This document shows positions 42,598 through 50,128 of a DNA stretch of 64,000 bases, one piece after another. The notes under the pieces were generated by a model. That model made no database searches, was not told the DNA's origin, and was given only the letters and a program-made list of their open reading frames with translations. The translations under genes and the position numbers were made by a program. How positions within the stretch are numbered: the stretch's first letter is position 1; the number at the start of each line of letters is the position of its first letter. This DNA is from Aridibaculum aurantiacum (GTDB lineage Bacteria > Bacteroidota > Bacteroidia > Chitinophagales > Chitinophagaceae), in contig NZ_JAFEWC010000003.1 of assembly GCF_017355875.1 (NCBI RefSeq), positions 935,001 to 999,000 on the forward strand, read 5' to 3'.

Positions 42598-43512
42598 ATG
42601 GCAAAAATAGCAATAGCAGTACACGGAGGAGCCGGACCAGATTCGGAATTCATACAACAAAACCAGGAAGCATACAAGCAAGGCATTCAGCAAGCGGTGG
42701 ACGCTGGCTATGCTGTTTTAGAAAAAGGAGGAACAGCAGTGGAGGCAGTAGAAGCTGCTGTAAATATTTTGGAGAACAATCCGCTATTTAATGCAGGTCG
42801 CGGTTCTGCTATCAATGCTCTAGGAGACATAGAAATGTGCGCCAGCATTATGAATGGTAAGACAGCTGAAAGTGGGGCAGTGGCAATAGTAAGAGAAATA
42901 AAAAACCCGGTGACACTTGCCAAGCATGTAATGATAGACTCACAACATATTTATCTGGGAGATAGTGGCGCGCTTATGTTTGCAGAGGGCGCAGGTACAC
43001 CAAAAGAACCTACAGCTTATTTTGTTACAGATCATGCTTATGAGCAGTACGAACAAAAGAAGCAGGAACTGGAAGAGCAGGGTGAAAGATTCAATAACTC
43101 TATGCATGGAACAGTAGGGGCAGTAGCCTTAGATAAAGATGGAAATATTGCTGCTGCTACGTCTACGGGTGGTACAGAATGCAATGCACCAGGAAGAATT
43201 GGTGATAGCTCAATGATAGGAGTGGGGACTTATGCGGATAATGAAACTTGTGCGGTATCTGCTACCGGCGATGGTGAATTCAACATAAGATATGTGGCGG
43301 CGTTTCATGTAGCTGCATTAGTAGAATATAAAGGACTTCCATTGAAGGATGCAGCAAATTATCTTATTCATACAAAAGCTAAAGGCAGTGGTGGTGATAT
43401 GGGGCTGATTGCTATTAATAAAGAAGGAGACATAGCAATGGCCTTCAACAGCGAACGCATGCACCGCGGCTGGAAATCCAATTCAGAAGAAGGTTCAGTC
43501 GAAATATATTAA
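42598..43512 (+). CDS. iaaA: Isoaspartyl peptidase / plant-type L-asparaginase
   Basis: A 304-residue Ntn-hydrolase. IAVHGGAGPDSEFI opens the family; NPLFNAGRGSAINALG is conserved; autoproteolysis and catalysis are at MHGTVGAVALDKDGN (Thr172) followed by AAATSTGGTECNAPGRIGDSSMIG. It hydrolyses beta-aspartyl dipeptides. Next to cphA and near cphB, its likely substrate is beta-Asp-Arg released from cyanophycin, finishing the recycling to Asp and Arg (inference from context). It overlaps the DUF2243 gene by 4 bases, convergently. Confidence 0.92.
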   Translation: MAKIAIAVHGGAGPDSEFIQQNQEAYKQGIQQAVDAGYAVLEKGGTAVEAVEAAVNILENNPLFNAGRGSAINALGDIEMCASIMNGKTAESGAVAIVREIKNPVTLAKHVMIDSQHIYLGDSGALMFAEGAGTPKEPTAYFVTDHAYEQYEQKKQELEEQGERFNNSMHGTVGAVALDKDGNIAAATSTGGTECNAPGRIGDSSMIGVGTYADNETCAVSATGDGEFNIRYVAAFHVAALVEYKGLPLKDAANYLIHTKAKGSGGDMGLIAINKEGDIAMAFNSERMHRGWKSNSEEGSVEIY

Positions 43513-44006
43513 TCAGAAGTAGAGTTATTGGATAGTGCTGGCCCTAGCTTTGGTGTCAGCACTTCCTTTTTGATTATCATCCTCCCAATGATGATGAATA
43601 TAATACCTGAAGCCAGGTACAAGTGGTCGTAAATAGACAAACCGTAGATCTCCACTACATGGTGTATTTGCAGTGCATAATGATCTATTAGTCCTTCCAC
43701 AAGGTTAAAGATGCCCCAGCCCATTACCGAAGCGCCAAACATAGTTTTACCTGACCACGGTACATCACTTCTCTTACCTGCATTCCACAATAATATTATT
43801 GCTATGGCAGTGGCTAACCAGGTAAAGGCATGAAACAAACCATCCCAAACCATGCTGGTCTTTACGTTTACCAGTTCGTCTTGTGGCAGCTTTGCCGACA
43901 GCATGCTATGCGTTTGCAAAACCTGGTGAAAAACAATTCCGTCAACAAAGCCGCCCATTCCTATTCCTAGTAATGTACCTGCAGCTATTAAGGGTTTGAA
44001 ATTCAT
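43509..44006 (-). CDS. DUF2243 family membrane protein
   Basis: A 165-residue protein with about four hydrophobic helices (LIAAGTLLGIGMGGFVDGIVFHQVLQ; LFHAFTWLATAIAIILL; FGASVMGWGIFNLVEGLIDHYAL; LYLASGIIFIIIGRMII). The conserved His-rich GGFVDGIVFHQVLQTHSM and LIDHYALQIHHV are hallmarks of DUF2243. Histidines in the helices suggest metal or heme binding (inference). Its start overlaps the end of the upstream 73-aa gene by 4 bases, so the two are coupled. Confidence 0.88.
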   Translation of the reverse strand: MNFKPLIAAGTLLGIGMGGFVDGIVFHQVLQTHSMLSAKLPQDELVNVKTSMVWDGLFHAFTWLATAIAIILLWNAGKRSDVPWSGKTMFGASVMGWGIFNLVEGLIDHYALQIHHVVEIYGLSIYDHLYLASGIIFIIIGRMIIKKEVLTPKLGPALSNNSTSD

Positions 44007-44224
44007 ATGCTTTTTTTAGTTTGGTTGGTAATGCCGCCACGGTATATCAAAATCACGATGATGCTAAAAACAATAAATGGTAAAACCGTAATTAAAATAT
44101 TTGAATAAAAGTCTTCACCAAAAATATTTGAGCGTATGGCAATTGCATTTGGTGAATTACAGGTGGTGCAGGCTGACGAGGAAGAATAAATAAAACATGC
44201 TAAAATCAGGAATATCCATTTCAT
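44003..44224 (-). CDS. Small membrane protein with CTTC motif (73 aa)
   Basis: Signal peptide or first helix MKWIFLILACFIYSSSSA, then CTTCNSPNAIAIRSNIFG and one transmembrane helix ILITVLPFIVFSIIVILIY with a basic tail. The CxxC just outside the membrane is suited to binding a metal or a redox centre. ATGA overlap with the DUF2243 gene means co-translation; the two probably work together. Family not recognised. Confidence 0.7.
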   Translation of the reverse strand: MKWIFLILACFIYSSSSACTTCNSPNAIAIRSNIFGEDFYSNILITVLPFIVFSIIVILIYRGGITNQTKKSI

Positions 44225-44270
44225 GCGGGATAATTGTATTAATCATTATTCAATTTTTATTCCTGCGCAT

Positions 44271-44295
44271 AAAAAAAGCCCGGCTGTACCGGGCT
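44271..44295 (-). terminator. Terminator of the SPW gene
   Basis: On the minus strand AGCCCGG/CCGGGCT followed by TTTTTTT. It sits between the SPW gene and the downstream CTTC gene, so these two are separate or only partly coupled. Confidence 0.85.
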
Positions 44296-44316
44296 CAATT
44301 TAAATTCAATTTAATA

Positions 44317-44715
44317 CTAGTGCGCACCTGCAGTTCTATGATGCATCCTGGTGTGCGTTGTACGCTCATTCGAAGGATGTGTCTTGGTCATCAGCGATGC
44401 GCCAATTTCCAGGATACCGAAGATCAGGTGTGGTGCCCAAACAGTTTCAGCAAAACCAAACAGCCATGGTGAAACCGCCAGCAAAATACCACCCATTAGG
44501 TCCAGCATCAGGTGTGTACGCATAGAGATACTGCGGGTAGTTCCTAATTCGTAATCAGTCATCAAACTATATAATATCACTCCCGCACCCAGTACTACAG
44601 GTACCCATGTTTCCGCACCGCCAGCTGCAAATCCTAGTATCCATGGTGCTCCGATCAGTAGCAGACCCATGATATAATCCATATATCCGTGGGTCTTTGT
44701 TCCTATCATTCTCAT
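44317..44715 (-). CDS. SPW repeat membrane protein
   Basis: A 132-residue protein; I chose the ATG at 44715 (MRMIGTKTHGYMDY), with 44709 equally possible, since upstream residues to 44745 are polar and not membrane-like. There are two SPW repeats: YIMGLLLIGAPWILGFA and LMLDLMGGILLAVSPWLFGFAE, each followed by a second helix. The C-terminus is His-rich (THTRMHHRTAGAH). The family has no established function. Confidence 0.85.
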   Translation of the reverse strand: MRMIGTKTHGYMDYIMGLLLIGAPWILGFAAGGAETWVPVVLGAGVILYSLMTDYELGTTRSISMRTHLMLDLMGGILLAVSPWLFGFAETVWAPHLIFGILEIGASLMTKTHPSNERTTHTRMHHRTAGAH

Positions 44716-44891
44716 AGTATATACGTTTTTCTTAGATAGAACCATAAATATGCCACCTGTGGTAGTAGAAGCTCCTTCAATTCAATAAAAAGCATTCAAA
44801 AATCACTATTAAACATCAATGAGTTGATTGATAATACATTGCTGAATTTCGTAATTATTACCAGAGTTATTTAGTGAATTTAAGTTGATGT

Positions 44892-44918
44892 AATAATTCA
44901 GCACATTGTTGAATTATT
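44892..44918. promoter_or_regulatory. Inverted repeat in the gap upstream of cyanophycinase
   Basis: AATAATTCA-N9-TGAATTATT, 115 bases before the cphB start, in an AT-rich 290-base gap. Could be an operator or a chance palindrome in AT-rich DNA. Confidence 0.3.
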
Positions 44919-45032
44919 TGAACAGTATTTATTTTAATACCTGCGAAATTGTCAATTTGATTGGAATTATTTGTTTAACCATATAATAGCAGCAGGCGCA
45001 AAAGTTGAAGATGCTAATAGAAATACAACAGC

Positions 45033-45908
45033 ATGGCAAAAAATGTAAAGCAAATTGAGAATCCGTGCCCGGTTCCCAAAGGAACTTTATTAATAATAGG
45101 CGGCAGGGAAAATAAAGGGCAGGAAGTTAAAAGACCAGAGGAAACAGAGAAAGAACACAGGATGGAGATCCTGGAAACTTTTGTGAAGCTTGTAAATAAA
45201 AAAGATCCGGTAATAGAAGTAGTAACCACTCCCACGAGTTTACCAGAAGAAAGTTTTAGTGAATACAAAGAAGCTTTTACTAAACTAGGCGTAAAAAAAG
45301 TTGGACAGATCCACCACACTGTGCGGCAGCAGGTTTTGGATGAAGATCTGACAGAACGTATAGATAAAGCAGACGCTTTTTTTATAACTGGCGGCGACCA
45401 GTTGTTGCTTACTTCTATATATGGAGGAACATCTTTTCTTACCCAGCTAAAGGAAAAATATATTAACTCCGATTTTGTTGTTGGTGGAACAAGTGCTGGT
45501 GCTATGGCTTTGTCTACACCAATGATATATGCAGGTAATAAAGAAATACAACAAATAGCTGGCGAAATCAAAATAACAACAGGCCTTGAGTTTTTGAAAG
45601 ATGTATGTATTGATACACACTTTGTGGATCGCAGCAGGTTTGTAAGAATAGCCCAGGTAATTGCTACTAATCCTACATCCATAGGTATTGGTATAGATGA
45701 AGACACTGCTATCATTGTAAGAGCAGGTGCTCATGTAGAAGTGATTGGATCTGGACTAATCACCATCATCGATGGTTTTAATATTAAGAGCACCAACATT
45801 GCAGATTTTTCTCCTACTACACCTATAGCTATCCGCGATATACGTGTGCACTTATTATGTGCTGGTGAAAAATTTGAGATCCCGCTAACCAATCCACCAC
45901 ATAAATAA
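45033..45908 (+). CDS. cphB: Cyanophycinase
   Basis: A 291-residue serine exopeptidase of the S51 family that cuts cyanophycin into beta-Asp-Arg dipeptides. LLIIGGRENKGQE, FFITGGDQLLLTSIYGGT and the nucleophile elbow VVGGTSAGAMALS (Ser154) are conserved. No signal peptide, so it is intracellular like the synthetase. It lies 1.5 kb after iaaA on the same strand, with the minus-strand membrane cassette in between. Confidence 0.94.
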   Translation: MAKNVKQIENPCPVPKGTLLIIGGRENKGQEVKRPEETEKEHRMEILETFVKLVNKKDPVIEVVTTPTSLPEESFSEYKEAFTKLGVKKVGQIHHTVRQQVLDEDLTERIDKADAFFITGGDQLLLTSIYGGTSFLTQLKEKYINSDFVVGGTSAGAMALSTPMIYAGNKEIQQIAGEIKITTGLEFLKDVCIDTHFVDRSRFVRIAQVIATNPTSIGIGIDEDTAIIVRAGAHVEVIGSGLITIIDGFNIKSTNIADFSPTTPIAIRDIRVHLLCAGEKFEIPLTNPPHK

Positions 45909-46053
45909 GGTTGGTGGTGATAAAGATGAGTAACAAGGATCGGAAACAATGACTACGATAACGCTTTGATTATCCTCATCTTCTTCCTCTTGCCATGGCA
46001 AGGAAATTGAATGTTTGCTTTCATAAAAATTTAAATAACTAAAAACTGTTCGT

Positions 46054-46293
46054 ATGGCAACAAACAACAATCCACAACATTCAGAAGGACCAGTAGCAAC
46101 CGCTATTGAAGAGCAAACAGCGAAGCTACCTTCAGATTTATTCCTTTGGATAGGTGTTGGTTTCATGGCTATCTCTGCAGCATTGCAAATAGCCGGAAAA
46201 CAAAAGGCAAGTAACTTTGTTGGTCACTGGCCAACCAATATCCTGATCATGGGTTTGTATAACAAACTAGTGAAACTGGAAGGACACGATTAG
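46054..46293 (+). CDS. Small membrane-associated protein (79 aa)
   Basis: N-terminal polar region (TNNNPQHSEGPVATAIEEQTAKLPSD, about residues 3-28), one hydrophobic helix (LFLWIGVGFMAISAALQIAG), then ASNFVGHWPTNILIMGLYNKLVKLEGHD with a second weaker hydrophobic segment. It follows cphB by 145 bases and is closed by a strong terminator. Unknown function, but well-formed start context (AACTGTTCGTATGGC) and terminator support expression. Confidence 0.65.
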   Translation: MATNNNPQHSEGPVATAIEEQTAKLPSDLFLWIGVGFMAISAALQIAGKQKASNFVGHWPTNILIMGLYNKLVKLEGHD

Positions 46294-46321
46294 ATTTTTC
46301 TCTTAACAAAGAAAACTTTCT

Positions 46322-46356
46322 ACGGAGCCTGTTTAAACGAGCAGGCTCCGTTTTTT
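46322..46356 (+). terminator. Rho-independent terminator
   Basis: ACGGAGCCTG/CAGGCTCCGT with a TTTAAACGAG loop, then TTTTTTAT. Confidence 0.92.
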
Positions 46357-46377
46357 ATGTCCTGTGTTTCATTGGTT

Positions 46378-46397
46378 CCTCGCCTTGAAAGGCGAGG
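46378..46397. promoter_or_regulatory. Perfect 9-bp palindrome upstream of dnaK
   Basis: CCTCGCCTT-GA-AAGGCGAGG, about 100 bases before the dnaK start. A 2-base loop is too tight for a stable RNA hairpin, so a DNA operator is more likely. It is not the CIRCE sequence. Confidence 0.45.
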
Positions 46398-46498
46398 CAA
46401 TAGATAGAGCCTTCTGCCATTTTTTCACCTTTCTCCCATTGGCATGGTGATTGACTTCTGTTACGGACCAATTAAAGCTTAAACTAAAAGAATAAACA

Positions 46499-48403
46499 AT
46501 GGGAAAGATTATAGGAATTGACCTTGGAACCACCAATAGTTGCGTGGCCGTAATGGAGGGAAACGAGCCGGTGGTTATTGCCAACGATGAGGGTAGGCGT
46601 ACTACACCTAGTATCGTTGCCTTTTTGAACAACGGAGAGCGGAAAGTGGGTGATCCTGCCAAGCGTCAGGCTATTACTAACCCGCAAAAAACCATCATGA
46701 GCGTGAAGCGTTTCATGGGTCACAAATACGAAGAAGTGACAGATGAAATGGGTCATGTTAGCTATAAGATTGTAAAAGGTGACAATAATACCGTTCGTTT
46801 GGATATAGATGGCCGTCAATATACGCCACAGGAAATAAGCGCTATGACACTGCAGAAAATGAAAAAAACTGCAGAAGATTACCTTGGACAAGAGGTGAGC
46901 GAAGCTGTTATTACTGTTCCGGCTTATTTTAATGATGCACAGCGTCAGGCTACCAAAGAGGCAGGTGAGATTGCAGGATTGAACGTTCGCAGGATCATCA
47001 ACGAACCTACTGCTGCAGCATTGGCATATGGTCTTGACAAAAAGCACAGCGACCAGAAGATCGCGGTTTTCGACCTTGGTGGTGGTACTTTCGATATTTC
47101 TATCCTTGAACTTGGTGATGGTGTATTTGAAGTAAAATCTACCAATGGTGATACGCACTTAGGTGGTGACGATTTCGACAGGGTGATCATGGATTGGCTG
47201 GCAGAAGAATTCAAAAAAGACGAGAACGTTGACCTGCGTAAAGATCCAATGAGCTGGCAGCGTTTAAAAGAAGCAGCTGAAAAAGCAAAGGTTGAACTGA
47301 GTTCTTCTTCTGAAACTGAGATCAACCTGCCTTACATCACTGCTATCGATGGAGTGCCTAAGCACCTTGTAAAGAAGCTTAGCCGTGCAAAATTTGAACA
47401 ACTTTCTGATGACCTGTTTAGCCGTTGCTTGAAGCCATGTGAGCAAGCGCTTAAAGACGCAGGTTATTCTACATCTCAAATTGATGAAGTAATACTGGTG
47501 GGTGGTAGTACACGTATTCCTAAGGTGCAGGAGATCGTTGAGAAATTCTTCGGTCGCAAGCCTAATAAAGGTGTAAATCCTGATGAAGTGGTTGCTATAG
47601 GTGCAGCTATTCAAGGTGGGGTACTTACCGGTGAAGTAAAAGATGTATTGCTACTTGACGTAACGCCGCTAAGCTTAGGTATAGAAACAATGGGTGGTGT
47701 AATGACAAAGCTGATCGAATCAAATACAACCATTCCTACTAAGAAAACAGAAGTTTTCTCTACTGCCAGCGATAATCAACCAGGTGTGCAAATTCATGTA
47801 CTGCAAGGTGAGCGTCCTTTGGCTTCTCAAAACAAGAGCCTGGGTATGTTCAACCTGGATGGTATTCCACCAGCTCCACGCGGTGTTCCTCAAATTGAAG
47901 TAATATTTGATATTGATGCTAACGGTATACTACATGTAACCGCTAAGGATAAAGGAACCGGCAAGTCGCACAATATCCGTATTGAAGCAGGTAGCGGCTT
48001 AAGCAAAGAGGAAATTGAAAAGATGAAGAATGAGGCTAAAGCCAACGAAGCTGCTGATAAGGAAGCGCGTGAAAAGATTGAAAAGATCAACCAGGCTGAT
48101 AGCTTGATATTCCAGACTGAAAAGCAGTTGAAAGAATACGGAGATAAAATTCCTGGCGACAAGAAAGGAAACATTGAGTCTGCTTTAGAGAAATTGAAAG
48201 AGGCTCATAAAACACAGGATCTTGCACAGATCGAAACAGCAATGGCTGATTTGAACAATGCATGGACTGCAGCCAGCGAGGATATGTATAAAGCTACTCA
48301 AGAAGCAGGCGGTCAACCTGGAGCTAATGGTCAGCAAGGCCCACAAGGTGGCAATGCTGGTGGCGAAACAGTTACCGATGCTGAATTTGAAGAAGTGAAA
48401 TAA
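46499..48403 (+). CDS. dnaK: Chaperone DnaK (Hsp70)
   Basis: A 634-residue chaperone. ATPase domain starts [37 protein letters not shown] and [37 protein letters not shown] are the conserved Hsp70 signatures. The substrate-binding domain runs from about 390 ([25 protein letters not shown]), and the C-terminal tail is Gly/Gln/Pro-rich ending EFEEVK. It folds and refolds proteins with DnaJ and GrpE, neither of which is adjacent. A 20-bp palindrome precedes it and a strong terminator follows, so it is a single-gene unit. Confidence 0.97.
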   Translation: MGKIIGIDLGTTNSCVAVMEGNEPVVIANDEGRRTTPSIVAFLNNGERKVGDPAKRQAITNPQKTIMSVKRFMGHKYEEVTDEMGHVSYKIVKGDNNTVRLDIDGRQYTPQEISAMTLQKMKKTAEDYLGQEVSEAVITVPAYFNDAQRQATKEAGEIAGLNVRRIINEPTAAALAYGLDKKHSDQKIAVFDLGGGTFDISILELGDGVFEVKSTNGDTHLGGDDFDRVIMDWLAEEFKKDENVDLRKDPMSWQRLKEAAEKAKVELSSSSETEINLPYITAIDGVPKHLVKKLSRAKFEQLSDDLFSRCLKPCEQALKDAGYSTSQIDEVILVGGSTRIPKVQEIVEKFFGRKPNKGVNPDEVVAIGAAIQGGVLTGEVKDVLLLDVTPLSLGIETMGGVMTKLIESNTTIPTKKTEVFSTASDNQPGVQIHVLQGERPLASQNKSLGMFNLDGIPPAPRGVPQIEVIFDIDANGILHVTAKDKGTGKSHNIRIEAGSGLSKEEIEKMKNEAKANEAADKEAREKIEKINQADSLIFQTEKQLKEYGDKIPGDKKGNIESALEKLKEAHKTQDLAQIETAMADLNNAWTAASEDMYKATQEAGGQPGANGQQGPQGGNAGGETVTDAEFEEVK

Positions 48404-48427
48404 GTTGATAAGGTAAGATAAAGTATG

Positions 48428-48458
48428 AGCCCGCCTGGCAACAGGTGGGCTTTTTTAT
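48428..48458 (+). terminator. Terminator of dnaK
   Basis: AGCCCGCCTG/CAGGTGGGCT with GCAA loop, followed by TTTTTTATTTTT. Confidence 0.92.
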
Positions 48459-48464
48459 TTTTGC

Positions 48465-48516
48465 CTATTTCCCAAGACAGTTTCCCTTTTATAAGAATAT
48501 AAAATCTTGGGAATAG
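48465..48516. repeat. Widely spaced inverted repeat after the dnaK terminator
   Basis: CTATTTCCCAAGA is repeated inverted as TCTTGGGAATAG 27 bases later. It could be a hairpin or an operator. The rest of 48404-48698 holds no gene. Confidence 0.4.
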
Positions 48517-48698
48517 GGTAGGGTCAATTTAGAAGATTTTGAAGTGGAAGCTCATTCCATTGTAATTGTCTCAAAAATGGAAGCGCAAGTATTCTCCCAA
48601 AGCGGGAGGAGCTGTGGAAAATTATAGATTTTCAAATATGGGTTTTATATAAATGTTAGTGTTTTATTTGCCCCACTAAAACAACAACAACCCTGTTT

Positions 48699-49349
48699 AT
48701 GAAAAAACACCTAGCCCTTGCGTGTGCAGGCATCATCATGTCTGCTGCGAGCTTCGCTCAAATTTCTTTGTCAGATTTTTCTGCCGGTATCTCTGGTGAC
48801 TACACTATGTACAAAGGCGATCTTCAACGCTCTGCTCCTGGAGTAAAAGTAGAAGTTAACTATGGTTTGTACGAGCGCCTTGGTTTTACTGTAGGTTTCA
48901 CCAAAGGATTTGCTATCACTGAACCTTCAACCATTAGTGTTCGCAACAATGCTGGCGAAAGAAGAAGCATCGATTCTGAATTACGCCTGAAATTCTCTAC
49001 AGTTTCTATCGCTACCCATTATCGTTTGGTTGGTAACAGCGAGTCTAATTTCCAGGGATATATTCCTGTGGGCGCTTCTCTTGTTTTTGCAAAAGTTGAA
49101 GAAAAAGCAAAACAAGATGTTCCTTCTGGCTATACTGCTGAAGACCAAATGGAAACTGAAAAGATCAATGGATTTACTTTAAATCTAGGCGTTGGTGCAC
49201 AGTACACCATTGGTACTCCTGTCATTTTTGCTGAAGCTGGTATTCGTCTTCCTGCAAACCAGGTTCAAAATGCTTATGTACAAAATCCTATCCCTGCTCA
49301 TTTCAATTTCAATGTAGGTGTTAGGTTTCCTTTCGGTTCAAGAGAATAA
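48699..49349 (+). CDS. Outer-membrane beta-barrel protein (216 aa)
   Basis: Signal peptide MKKHLALACAGIIMSAASFAQ. The mature part has repeated amphipathic strands (VKVEVNYGLYERLGFTVGFTKGF; STVSIATHYRLVG; GFTLNLGVGAQYTIG; IFAEAGIRLPA) and ends FNFNVGVRFPFGSRE, a late barrel strand with a charged end. Such eight-strand small porins are common in Bacteroidota envelopes. Own terminator; probably a single-gene unit. Function unknown. Confidence 0.8.
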   Translation: MKKHLALACAGIIMSAASFAQISLSDFSAGISGDYTMYKGDLQRSAPGVKVEVNYGLYERLGFTVGFTKGFAITEPSTISVRNNAGERRSIDSELRLKFSTVSIATHYRLVGNSESNFQGYIPVGASLVFAKVEEKAKQDVPSGYTAEDQMETEKINGFTLNLGVGAQYTIGTPVIFAEAGIRLPANQVQNAYVQNPIPAHFNFNVGVRFPFGSRE

Positions 49350-49376
49350 TCTTTGTTGACCAATAACTAACTGTTA

Positions 49377-49410
49377 CAAGCCCTGCCCTTATCGGCGGGG
49401 CTTTTCTTTT
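49377..49410 (+). terminator. Rho-independent terminator
   Basis: AAGCCCTGCC/GGCGGGGCTT with CTTATC loop, then TTCTTTT. Confidence 0.9.
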
Positions 49411-49505
49411 AGATGTTTCTTCCATTGTATAATAAGATATCTGTGCAGGTACAAAAACATCCGGGCTTCTATAGCAGACACTGATTTATAAGAAATGAAC
49501 TTGTA

Positions 49506-49513
49506 TATATTTG
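49506..49513 (+). promoter_or_regulatory. Bacteroidota -7 element (TATATTTG)
   Basis: Exact TAnnTTTG match 22 bases before the start of the 70-aa gene. No clear TTG at -33. Confidence 0.5.
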
Positions 49514-49535
49514 CCAACACGAAAAAAATGTAAAC

Positions 49536-49748
49536 ATGGATATAGATAGCTTCAAAAAGCTGACATTGGATCAAAAGCTAGACAAAATAAAATATGATGG
49601 CGAGCTGCTTGGTCCTTACGAAAGATATGTAGCTGACGGTGCTCCAAAAGAGCCGGGTGATATTTACACCCTGTACGATTTTTGGGTTTACCTAAGCGAA
49701 GACGAACTAACAGTAATTCCAACCAGGAGAAATCCATTAGCCGAATAA
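49536..49748 (+). CDS. Small acidic cytoplasmic protein (70 aa)
   Basis: Soluble protein MDIDSFKKLTLDQKLDKIKY..., ending IPTRRNPLAE. It has an exact -7 promoter box and its own terminator. The pattern of conserved-looking YERYVADGAPKEPGDIYTL and FWVYLSEDEL suggests a compact fold. Family and function not recognised, but the flanking signals make it a convincing gene. Confidence 0.72.
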   Translation: MDIDSFKKLTLDQKLDKIKYDGELLGPYERYVADGAPKEPGDIYTLYDFWVYLSEDELTVIPTRRNPLAE

Positions 49749-49752
49749 TTAG

Positions 49753-49779
49753 AAAGTACCTGCCCTGGCAGGTACTTTT
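49753..49779 (+). terminator. Rho-independent terminator
   Basis: AAAGTACCTGCC/GGCAGGTACTTT with a CT loop and following TTA. Compact, stable. Confidence 0.85.
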
Positions 49780-50128
49780 AGTTTAGCCAAACTTCAATGC
49801 TGGAATACAAGCCTTTAGTGCTTTTATTTCTGCTTATCACCATCTCCATCTCCAGAACAACAGGCAGTTCCAGTTCTTCACCCTGTTTCTGTCATTCATC
49901 TGCAGTTATACCATCCTTGTCTTTTCTTCTTTCTTAGCTCTATTCACAGCAAGTAGTTTTATTCCAGCATATAAAAATTTCATAGTTGCTACCGGATTTT
50001 GAGCTCATCCTCTAAGCAGCCAGTCATCATCAAATGCTACCGTTCATGCTAAAACAATGTACTATGCTAAACATAGTAGCTAGTTTTGAATTGTAATAAT
50101 CATCAACAAGTACTAAAACTACATACTC
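49780..50128. other. Gap upstream of the OMP gene
   Basis: It contains one weak plus-strand frame at 49797-49937 (46 codons, hydrophobic N-terminus, then Ser/Cys-rich), a palindrome and a -7 box (listed separately). I do not call the frame a gene. Confidence 0.4.
50060..50088 (+). promoter_or_regulatory. Operator-like palindrome adjoining a -7 promoter box
   Basis: TACTATG-N5-CATAGTA at 50060-50078 is followed 2 bases later by an exact TAGTTTTG at 50081-50088, 40 bases before the outer-membrane barrel gene. A repressor bound here would occlude the promoter (inference). Confidence 0.55.

Noticed and set aside
46484-47158. Minus-strand frame of 224 codons opposite dnaK
   Set aside because: Antisense shadow of a highly conserved gene.
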